A stretch of 17,804 nt of DNA from the NCBI GenBank assembly GCA_964374095.1, contig CAYJXJ010000090.1, positions 1 through 17,804 on the forward strand, read 5' to 3'. Positions 12,019-17,804 of the stretch are shown here, one piece after another (position 1 is the first letter of the stretch; the number at the start of each line of letters is the position of its first letter). The position numbers were made by a program, and so were the translations under genes. The stretch is from CAYJXJ01 sp964374095 (GTDB lineage: Bacteria > Elusimicrobiota > Elusimicrobia > UBA1565 > UBA9628). Below the pieces are notes generated by a model, which made no database searches, was not told the DNA's origin, and worked only from the letters and a program-made list of their open reading frames with translations.

Positions 12019-13020
12019 CTAGAACTTCACCCCGATGGTAAAGCGGTGGGCATCCGTCAGGGTGCCCATGGTGATGAAGGCGTAATCGGCGAAAACGAGG
12101 TAGGCCCCCTCGGGCTTCGTGGGCTTTTCGATATCGTCGAGGCGCTTGTCCCACCAGGGGGTGTCTTCGGCGGCCCAGCCCCCCCCGGCCCCGGCCCCGA
12201 GCATCGTGGTGTAGCTGATTCCCATCGCGAACCCCGCCCCGCCGCCCTGGCTCTTCATCTGCTCATAGCCGCCCCGGATCGTGAACGCGGGGGAGGCCTT
12301 GAATTCGGTGCCGGCGTGAAATTTCAGTTCGCCGTCCGAGGCCTTCTCCTCGTCCACGGCGAAAGTCAGGCGCCCGTTGGGGGAGTAGGAGATCCCGCCG
12401 CGGAGGGTCTGGGGCAGGGGCTCCGAGCCGCCCGCGTCAAGCTTGATCTCCGGCCCGAGATTCTGGACGCAGAACCCCACGCCGATCCCGCTCTGCCGGA
12501 ATTGGATTCCCAGGTCCGAGGCGAAGCCCCGAGTCTGTTGGGTATGCAGGGTCTGGCCGACGATCTTCAGATTGACCCCGACCGAAAGCTGCGGCAGAAT
12601 CTTGCGTCCGTAGCCCAGACCCCCGGAAAAGCCGTTGGCCGTGATCCGGCCGGCGGTGGCTCCCGCGGCGGTGAAGGCGTCCAGGCCGGGGATGTTCAGG
12701 TAGGTGAAGCTCGCGCCCAGCGTGCCCAGCGTCGGAGACAGCGGCAGGACGATGGCGCCGAACTCGGAGGTGATATTGTCGAAGTACTTCACGTGGCCGG
12801 CGGCGATTTCCTTATAGGAGGCCCGGGCCAGTCCCGCGGGGTTCCACCACAGCGAGTTCCCGTCGTCAGCCACCGCCACGAACGCCCCGCCCATGCCCAC
12901 GGGCCGCGCGCCCTGCTCCAGGCGCAGGAAGGTGGCTCCCGAGGTCCCCAAGCCGGCGGCGGCCCGCGCCCGTGCGGGACCTAGGACCAGCAAGGCGGCC
13001 AGTAACGCCGGCCCCCTCAC
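12019..13020 (-). CDS. PorV/PorQ-family outer-membrane beta-barrel protein
   Basis: 333 residues from a GTG start that overlaps the upstream stop (GTGA), so it is translationally coupled to the sorting-domain protein. A signal peptide of about 20 residues ends ARARA. The family signature follows: LEQGARPVGMGGAFVAVADD then NSLWWNPAGLA, as in the PorV/UPF0164 group of FadL-like barrels. The rest alternates glycine and aromatic strands, and the last residue is Phe (FTIGVKF), as expected for BAM-assembled barrels. In Bacteroidota, PorV is the shuttle that carries type IX secretion substrates by their C-terminal domains; in other phyla the function of relatives is unproven. A loop (about 265-295) is Gly-rich and then charged (AGAGGGWAAEDTPWWDKRLDD). 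A role in surface attachment of the protein encoded just upstream is inferred from the pairing. Confidence 0.85.
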   Translation of the reverse strand: MRGPALLAALLVLGPARARAAAGLGTSGATFLRLEQGARPVGMGGAFVAVADDGNSLWWNPAGLARASYKEIAAGHVKYFDNITSEFGAIVLPLSPTLGTLGASFTYLNIPGLDAFTAAGATAGRITANGFSGGLGYGRKILPQLSVGVNLKIVGQTLHTQQTRGFASDLGIQFRQSGIGVGFCVQNLGPEIKLDAGGSEPLPQTLRGGISYSPNGRLTFAVDEEKASDGELKFHAGTEFKASPAFTIRGGYEQMKSQGGGAGFAMGISYTTMLGAGAGGGWAAEDTPWWDKRLDDIEKPTKPEGAYLVFADYAFITMGTLTDAHRFTIGVKF

Positions 13021-15059
13021 TTAATCACCATTATTTTCTTGGTCGCGACCAGGGTCGAACTCCCGTCGTTGGCCGAGATGCGCAGAAGGTAGACCCCGCT
13101 GCCCACGCGGCTCCCGCCGCTGTTGGTGATGCTCCACTCAAAGGCCTGGGCGCCGGCCGCGAAGGGCTGGGTCTGGAGGAAGACCCGTTCCCCGGTCAAG
13201 GTGAAGAGTTCGATGGTCACGCTGGAAGCCTGGGAGAGCCTGAAATTGAACTTGGCCGGGGCTTCCCGCACCGGATTGGGTCCCGGGATGAGCGAATTCT
13301 GGAACTGCTCCTGGTTGAGCTTGGTGGAGGCGCTGGTCGCGGAAGCGAGGAGGAAGCTGAAGGTCTGAGTCGCGGAATTGCCCGAGGCGTCCCGGGGGGT
13401 CACGGTGACGGTGTAGGTCCCGGTCGTGGCGAGGACCGTGGCCGAGGAGTAGGTCACGCTCCTGAGGGTTCCCCCGGTGCCCGGGATGGCGACGGCCCCC
13501 CCCTGACTCACGGCGCCCGGGGCGAGGGCCAAGGCCACCGAAGTCTCGTTGATGCCGGTCCCGCTGTCTTCGCCGAGGGTGATCTCGATTTTATCGAAGC
13601 TCGCGGTGAGCGTCGCGACCCCGGTCAGGATCGAGGAGCCGTTGACCGTGATGGCGGTCACGACCGGCGCGGTGGTGTCTCCGGCCGTCTGGCTGGCCGC
13701 GCGCTCGACCGGGATGGTGGTGGCCTGGGCCGTCTCCTGGCCCGACGAGTCCACGGCGTGGTTGCCGAAACCGTCGATGGCGGAAATACCCACCGAATAG
13801 ATGTTGGAGGAGACGGCCACCCCCAAAGTATCCTGCCCGTTCCAGCTCTCGGTGTAGGAGCCGGCCTTGCGGTTGAAGGTGATGATCTGGACCACGGAGT
13901 TGGTCGAGATGTCGGTCCCCGCGAGTGTTGGAGAGGCGGTGCAGTTCGTGGCCCCGGGCGGACATTTGGCCAGGATGGTGCCGAAGGCGTCCAGGGCGAA
14001 CTGCCTGCCGGGCCTGGCGATCAAGATGCGCACCGCCGCGTCGCCCGTGATCTTGTACCTGATCGACGCCAGCGCGGAGGTGGGCGTGATGCCGACCGTG
14101 GTGAAGTCCAAGATGCGCAGGGTATCCACCGGAACGGTGAAAACCTCGGCGAAGCGCGTGGTCGGCGTGAGCAGGGGGGAGGTGACAAAGAAATTCGCGT
14201 AATAGATCCCGTTGGTGACCACGGCTCCCGAGGAGTCGCGCATGTCCCAGGTCTCGGTGTTGGAGACGCTCGCGCCGCTGCGCTCCCCGGAGCGGGGCAC
14301 CTTGTCGGTGACGGTCTTGATGATCGAGGTGCTCAACAGGACCTCGAACTCGGTGGGGTTGGCGGGATTGCCGCCGAGGAGGAACTCCGGGAGGCCGGTC
14401 TTGTTGCGGTCCGACATCACGGCGAAGCCCTTGGAATCGGTCTGGACGAGGGTGCTGGTGGCCTGGAATATGCGCAGGCTCACCAGCGCGTCGCGGTCGA
14501 TGAAGTAGGTGAACCTCCAAATCTGGCCGAAGCCGGTCTGGCCCCCCTCCCCGTCCACGCGGTCGACGGTGGGAATCTCGGAGGCGCCCGTGGCCCCGAA
14601 GAAGGAATGGCAGGCCTCGCCCGAGCGGCCGTACAAGGGGTCCATGGCCGGACTGGTCGAGGCCTCGACGATGAAGCAGCGCGATCCGGGGCCGATGTTG
14701 CCTATGACGGCGGATGTCTTTTCGAAGAACAGGGACTCGGTCGTGGCGGTGGAGGTGACGTAGGTCCCCAGGCCGTTGGTCGTGGTGTTCAACGGATATA
14801 TGAGGCCGAAGGTGGAGCTGACCAGGTAGTAGAAGCTGGCGGCCGGGACGACCGTGATGGCCGTCCAGGACAGGTTATAGTTGAGGGCCTCGGCCCCGGT
14901 GGCCAAGGTGAGAGTGATGGCCTGCGACGCGACGGCGGGTCGCGTGACGGCCTGGGTCGCGGCCGCGGGGCGGGGGCCGGAAAGCCCCACGAGGACCAGC
15001 CCGGCCGCGGCGAAAGCCGGGACGATGACGCTAAAAAAATAACGCCGAGTCGTTTTCAT
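13017..15059 (-). CDS. Secreted multi-Ig protein with FlgD/type-IX-sorting-like C-terminal domain
   Basis: 680 residues. The ATG at 15057-15059 has a GGAG just upstream and a perfect sigma70 promoter 47 bases away. An N-terminal signal peptide has Lys/Arg then VIVPAFAAAGLVLVGLSG, followed by PRPAAA. Residues 55-260 are Ser/Thr-rich and beta-like, with three cysteines. Two FlgD-type Ig motifs follow: ETWDMRDSSGAVVTNGIYY near 270 and ESWNGQDTLGVAVSSNIYS near 403. An Ig/cadherin-like domain (about 455-570) starts DTTAPVVTAITVNG and ends DASGNSATQTFSF. The last 90 residues (NPVR..., IELFTLTGERV, EWSITNSGG..VGSGVYLL, KKIMVIK) match the FlgD-Ig/type-IX-sorting-domain pattern. It is the first gene of a coupled operon with a PorV-family gene. 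Likely a surface or secreted structural or adhesive protein; no catalytic motif is visible. Confidence 0.82.
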   Translation of the reverse strand: MKTTRRYFFSVIVPAFAAAGLVLVGLSGPRPAAATQAVTRPAVASQAITLTLATGAEALNYNLSWTAITVVPAASFYYLVSSTFGLIYPLNTTTNGLGTYVTSTATTESLFFEKTSAVIGNIGPGSRCFIVEASTSPAMDPLYGRSGEACHSFFGATGASEIPTVDRVDGEGGQTGFGQIWRFTYFIDRDALVSLRIFQATSTLVQTDSKGFAVMSDRNKTGLPEFLLGGNPANPTEFEVLLSTSIIKTVTDKVPRSGERSGASVSNTETWDMRDSSGAVVTNGIYYANFFVTSPLLTPTTRFAEVFTVPVDTLRILDFTTVGITPTSALASIRYKITGDAAVRILIARPGRQFALDAFGTILAKCPPGATNCTASPTLAGTDISTNSVVQIITFNRKAGSYTESWNGQDTLGVAVSSNIYSVGISAIDGFGNHAVDSSGQETAQATTIPVERAASQTAGDTTAPVVTAITVNGSSILTGVATLTASFDKIEITLGEDSGTGINETSVALALAPGAVSQGGAVAIPGTGGTLRSVTYSSATVLATTGTYTVTVTPRDASGNSATQTFSFLLASATSASTKLNQEQFQNSLIPGPNPVREAPAKFNFRLSQASSVTIELFTLTGERVFLQTQPFAAGAQAFEWSITNSGGSRVGSGVYLLRISANDGSSTLVATKKIMVIK

Positions 15060-15105
15060 ACTCTCCAATGCGGCGAGATGACCCTCGGCGTTTAGGGACC
15101 CCCGG

Positions 15106-15134
15106 ATTATAGAGGACATATCCCATTTTGTCAA
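15106..15134 (-). promoter_or_regulatory. Perfect consensus sigma70 promoter of the surface-protein/PorV operon
   Basis: On the minus strand TTGACA (15134-15129), exactly 17 bases, then TATAAT (15111-15106): a full 12/12 match with ideal spacing. Transcription should start near 15099, giving a leader of about 40 bases before the ATG at 15059. Such a match in GC-rich DNA is very unlikely by chance and implies strong, housekeeping-sigma expression. Confidence 0.9.
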
Positions 15135-15141
15135 GGCCCAC

Positions 15142-15157
15142 GTCGTTACGTCGTTAC
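15142..15157. repeat. Tandem 8-bp repeat between divergent promoters
   Basis: GTCGTTAC occurs twice back to back (15142-15149, 15150-15157). The core ACGTCG occurs at 15140, 15148 and again at 15169. It sits between the leftward TTGACA (15134) and the rightward -10 (15184), where an operator serving both would be placed. Confidence 0.5.
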
Positions 15158-15183
15158 GCCGCGGTCCCACGTCGGCAACCCCG

Positions 15184-15192
15184 TGGTATAAT
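15184..15192 (+). promoter_or_regulatory. Extended -10 promoter of the 716-residue gene
   Basis: TGGTATAAT is an exact extended -10 (TG-N-TATAAT) with no -35 match upstream. Transcription would start near 15199, leaving a leader of about 21 bases before the ATG at 15220 and no clear Shine-Dalgarno sequence. Confidence 0.7.
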
Positions 15193-15219
15193 AGGGGCCT
15201 TGGGACCCACCGCCACCCC

Positions 15220-17370
15220 ATGACTCTTGGCCTGACTCTTGTCCTCGCGGGCTCGGCCGCCTTCGGCCAGGACGTCCCCCCAACCCTGCCGCCTCCGGAT
15301 TCGACCGAGTTGGGGCCGCTGCCCGACGGGACCCTTCCCTCCCGCGGCCGGCACGCGGCCCTCCCGGAATTCGGCTTCTGCCCGCTCGATTTGGCCTACG
15401 GCCTTTCCATCGACTGGTTCGGCCGCGACCGGACCGACGCCTGGATCAAGAAGGGACTCGAATCGCTCGAGAAGAACCTCTACCGCAAGTACTACATCGA
15501 GGGCGGCCTGTTCCTAATACAGCTCCCGGACCCCAACGACCCGACCCCCGACAACGACCATATGTTTTACATCCCTAATAACCCGGGGGACGACCCGCGG
15601 GTGATCTTCATGAAGGACATCCACCGGCTGGAGGAGTCCGGCCGGGGAATGACGCGGGACATACTGCGCTCCCTCCTGGAAGGGGACAAGGACCTCCTCA
15701 AGCTCGCCGGCCGCGCCATGTTCGACTCGAAGTTCAACACGCGCGAGTGGAACTTCGTCCTCGGCGAGAAGAACTTCACCGGGGACAAGGACAACCGCCC
15801 GTACTATTATAAGTTCCGCCAGAGCGGGTTCACCAAGATCAAGTTCGAGGCGGGACTGGGACACTCCCTCCAGTTGGGCGACGCGCCGGTCTATCTAGGC
15901 GGTTCGCTCGGCGTCGAGGCCCACGCCAAGTACCGCTCCTCCGGGCTGGGCAAGGACGCCGTGCCGCGCGCCAAGATCGGCCTCTGGGGCAAGCTTCCCT
16001 TCTCGTCCGGGACGAGTTGGGGCCTCACCGCCATCCAAGGCTGGCACGCCGAGGGCGGGGTCTTCGAGACCGAGTTCCGCGCGGGCCTCTTCCACGGGAC
16101 GGGAAGCTCCTCCCTCGGGGCCATGGCCTACAAGCGCATCACCGGGCGCGATCCCCTTTCCCGGGAAGGAGACGCGACGGGGGCCCAGGTGTTTTGGTCG
16201 CCCTCGGAAACGGTCTCCTTCTATTTGAGCTACGAACGCAGCGAGTCCCGCGGCTCCAAGGATGACCAGCGCTTCCTCCTCGGCGTGGACTTCCTGGGCC
16301 GGCGCAACAACACGGCCGATGTCGCGGGCTGGACGCGCCGGCTCCTCGGCCCGGTAGAGACGCCGGAGACCCTGAAGGCCTTCTATGGATTGTGCCGCGC
16401 CGGCGCCGAGACCATCCCCGCCCGGCTCGATCCCCAGGGTTTGATGTCGGCCTTGCGGCTGCGGGAGCTCGAGTCCCTGCGCGACTTCGTGCTTCTCCTG
16501 CCGGGAGGCGGCTACCTGGTGCTCAAGCCCGGCGAACTCCTGGAATCGGCCCGCGCCATCGAGAGGTGGGCCTTCTCCCATCCCCCGGACCGCCGCGAGC
16601 CGCCCCTGCCGGGTTGGGCAACCGTCGAGGTCCAGCCCCGGCCCGGACCCGAGGTGGTCCGCGAGCTTCTCCGCCGCATCCCGCCGGCCGAGCTCGACGG
16701 CGCCACGGGCGGGGTCACCCCGGCTCTGGTCGCCCATCTGGAACGGATGCTCCTCATCCACGCCGCCGCGGTCCGGCGCAACGTGGACTTCCGCGTCAGC
16801 CAGGCGACCCTGCTCCTCGCCACGGTCGCAAGGCAGGCCCGAGACGACCCTCTGGCGCGCAACTCCTCGTACTACGACGACCCCGAGGCCGCCGGTCTCT
16901 GGGTCCGCATCTCCCGGAGTCGCCAGCGGGACCTCGAGGATTTCGTCAAGACGTTGGGCCGTGCCAGCGCGTGGATCAAGCAGGAGTTCGGTCACGAGGC
17001 CGAGAAGCTGACCACCCTGCTGTCGGCGCACGGAGCCGACCGGATCGCCGCCGCCCAGAAGGCCCCGGGCTGGCCGCCGAACCTGGAGGTCTTCGCTCAT
17101 CGCGACTTCTGGCCGCCGGTTCTGGCGGGCTATGGCGAGGCCTTTGTCGGCGCGCTTCTGACGCCCTTTTATGAGAGGGCCAAGGCCCCGGACGCCCCCC
17201 AGCTCGGCGTCACCCTCGGCTACATCCCGCTTCCCAGTTCCATCCGCCTCAAGCGCCTCTCCCCCGGCTCGTATTATCTGGAGATCCCGGAGCCGCGTCC
17301 CGAGATTGGGCGCCGGGCAATGCTCGATTTCGCCCTCCCCTACATTCGGGAAGCCCTCGCCAACCCGTGA
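15220..17370 (+). CDS. Secreted protein of unknown family, possible outer-membrane beta region plus helical C-terminal half
   Basis: 716 residues; I do not recognise the family. A short uncharged leader (MTLGLTLVLAGSAAFGQ) looks like a signal peptide; no earlier in-frame start exists downstream of the promoter. A Pro-rich linker follows, then FGFCPLDLAYGLSIDWFGRD. Residues about 175-360 read like membrane beta strands: alternating Gly/aromatic stretches such as KIKFEAGLGHSLQLGDAPVY, FETEFRAGLFHG and VSFYLSYERSES. The second half (about 365-716) is helical and charged, with two related-looking lipid/helix stretches, and ends with SSIRLKRLSPGSYYLEIPEP and a short helix. Only a few cysteines are present, and no zinc, nucleotide or protease motif is visible. 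It is divergent from the surface-protein/PorV operon across a shared control region, which suggests a related envelope role. Gene reality is well supported by promoter, length and composition; function is unknown. Confidence 0.78.
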   Translation: MTLGLTLVLAGSAAFGQDVPPTLPPPDSTELGPLPDGTLPSRGRHAALPEFGFCPLDLAYGLSIDWFGRDRTDAWIKKGLESLEKNLYRKYYIEGGLFLIQLPDPNDPTPDNDHMFYIPNNPGDDPRVIFMKDIHRLEESGRGMTRDILRSLLEGDKDLLKLAGRAMFDSKFNTREWNFVLGEKNFTGDKDNRPYYYKFRQSGFTKIKFEAGLGHSLQLGDAPVYLGGSLGVEAHAKYRSSGLGKDAVPRAKIGLWGKLPFSSGTSWGLTAIQGWHAEGGVFETEFRAGLFHGTGSSSLGAMAYKRITGRDPLSREGDATGAQVFWSPSETVSFYLSYERSESRGSKDDQRFLLGVDFLGRRNNTADVAGWTRRLLGPVETPETLKAFYGLCRAGAETIPARLDPQGLMSALRLRELESLRDFVLLLPGGGYLVLKPGELLESARAIERWAFSHPPDRREPPLPGWATVEVQPRPGPEVVRELLRRIPPAELDGATGGVTPALVAHLERMLLIHAAAVRRNVDFRVSQATLLLATVARQARDDPLARNSSYYDDPEAAGLWVRISRSRQRDLEDFVKTLGRASAWIKQEFGHEAEKLTTLLSAHGADRIAAAQKAPGWPPNLEVFAHRDFWPPVLAGYGEAFVGALLTPFYERAKAPDAPQLGVTLGYIPLPSSIRLKRLSPGSYYLEIPEPRPEIGRRAMLDFALPYIREALANP

Positions 17371-17403
17371 CCCGGGGCGGGGGCCGGCCTAGGCCGCCAA
17401 CCC

Positions 17404-17436
17404 CCTAAAACGCGACACCCGTCGCATCGCGACGGG
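17404..17436. terminator. Hairpins downstream of the 716-residue gene, possible terminator/attenuator
   Basis: CCCGTCGC (17418-17425) pairs perfectly with GCGACGGG (17429-17436) around ATC, 48 bases after the stop at 17370. On the minus strand a competing hairpin uses GCGAC (17433-17429, extendable to ATGCGAC) with GTCGC (17416-17412) and runs straight into TTTT (17410-17407), so the leftward reading has a short intrinsic-terminator form. On the plus strand no T-tract follows directly. Confidence 0.5.
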
Positions 17437-17480
17437 CGCGGTCCTGACATTTCTTGTCTCAGGTTCGAAATCCTTTCATC

Positions 17481-17508
17481 AGTATAGCCGGATTGCGCGA
17501 ATTGTCAA
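17481..17508 (-). promoter_or_regulatory. Sigma70-type promoter pointing left, downstream of the RND gene
   Basis: On the minus strand TTGACA (17508-17503), 16 bases, then TATACT (17486-17481). It starts 9 bases after the RND stop codon and would transcribe from about 17474 toward the facing gene's 3' end. No coding sequence follows on this strand; a small RNA or antisense transcript is possible. Confidence 0.55.
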
Positions 17509-17516
17509 GGGCCCCA

Positions 17517-17804
17517 TCAAACCGCCATCGGGACGCGGGCGGGCTCCAACCGGCCGCCGCGCATCTCGCCGTGCCACTTCCACAATATATACAAAACGGG
17601 ATACACCAAAAGTTCAAGGAGAAACGACGTGAAGATCCCACCCACCATGGGGGCGGCGATGCGCTTCATCATGTCCGCCCCGGTCCCCGAGGACCACATC
17701 AGCGGCAGAAGCCCCATGAACATGGCCGCCACCGTCATCATCTTCGGGCGGATGCGTTTGACCGCGCCATGGATCACCGCCTCCTCCAGATCCCGGTAAG
17801 AGCG
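17517..17804 (-). CDS. cusA: Heavy-metal efflux RND permease CusA-like, C-terminal end (partial)
   Basis: Only the last 95 residues are present; the gene continues past the right edge of the window, in frame to the final base. The segment AVIHGAVKRIRPKMMTVAA, then GLLPLMWSSGTGADMMKRIAAPMVGG and a last helix LLELLVYPVLYILWKW, is the conserved end of CusA/HME-RND pumps (transmembrane helices 11 and 12). These export Cu(I)/Ag(I) or divalent metals from the periplasm or cytoplasm with a CusB-type adaptor and an outer-membrane channel. The RIAAPM and MTVAA forms favour the CusA branch over CzcA. A short polar tail (GEMRGGRLEPARVPMAV) ends the protein. Metal specificity lies in the missing part. 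Confidence 0.93.
   Translation of the reverse strand, partial: RSYRDLEEAVIHGAVKRIRPKMMTVAAMFMGLLPLMWSSGTGADMMKRIAAPMVGGIFTSFLLELLVYPVLYILWKWHGEMRGGRLEPARVPMAV

Noticed and set aside
11029..12984. Open plus-strand frame of 651 codons spanning mgtE and the PorV-like gene
   Set aside because: It overlaps mgtE in another frame and runs antisense through the PorV-like gene; Arg/Gly/Pro/His-rich with no family pattern.
12972..15095. Open plus-strand frame of 707 codons opposite the surface-protein and PorV genes
   Set aside because: Composition is Gly/Arg/Glu/Asp-rich without domains, and the minus-strand frames have signal peptides, Ig motifs, a PorV signature and a perfect promoter. Long antisense frames are expected in GC-rich DNA.
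17459..17641. 60-codon minus-strand frame ending in MKGFRT
   Set aside because: It overlaps the RND gene out of frame and its final codons lie within or upstream of the predicted start of transcription.
1..17804. tRNA, rRNA, CRISPR arrays, transposase genes
   Set aside because: None seen on either strand: no cloverleaf-like segment, no regularly spaced direct repeats, no DDE or recombinase motifs.

Overview
The window is a GC-rich piece of a diderm (outer-membrane) bacterial chromosome. Evidence for an outer membrane is an ExbB/TolQ-ExbD/TolR motor operon, a PorV-type barrel protein ending in Phe, and a CusA-like RND pump. PorV-type proteins, FlgD-Ig/sorting-type C-terminal domains and very long secreted multidomain proteins together suggest a high-GC Elusimicrobiota-like lineage. 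This is inference from gene content; no rRNA or other marker is present.

Layout. 15-571 (-): a PIN-domain VapC-like toxin behind a short, apparently degraded antitoxin, in visibly less GC-rich DNA. 727-3090 (+): a four-gene operon, every junction a 4-base ATGA/GTGA overlap, encoding an ExbB/TolQ channel protein, two different ExbD/TolR proteins and a secreted protein with an Ig-like region and a possible degenerate OmpA-like end. 3087-10328 (-): a 2413-residue protein joining a membrane S2P/M50 zinc protease, two prodomain-like repeats, a complete two-ring Clp/Hsp100 AAA+ unfoldase and a long helical-repeat tail. It meets the motor operon tail to tail, and the two stop codons share one CTAG. 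10574-11947 (+): mgtE, a magnesium channel/transporter, divergent from the giant gene. The 245-bp gap between them holds a sigma70-type promoter overlapped by a perfect TTGAT-N4-ATCAA (FNR-type) palindrome. 12019-15059 (-): a two-gene operon of a secreted protein with FlgD/Ig-type domains and a sorting-type C-terminus, then a PorV-family outer-membrane protein, driven by a perfect TTGACA-17-TATAAT promoter. 15220-17370 (+): a secreted 716-residue protein of unknown family, divergent from that operon. 17517-17804 (-): the C-terminal end of a CusA-like heavy-metal RND pump, cut by the window edge.

Most of the content concerns the cell envelope. The most striking object is the M50-Clp fusion, which on sequence could be an all-in-one membrane protease and unfoldase, analogous in logic but not in parts to FtsH. 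Also notable are a 35-bp element present once in the giant gene and once in the neighbouring motor operon, coding PSGxGExxPSGD in the same frame in both; two long perfect hairpins inside the giant ORF; a PorV/sorting-domain gene pair; and a promoter followed by alternative hairpins in the gap before the RND gene with no coding sequence behind it.
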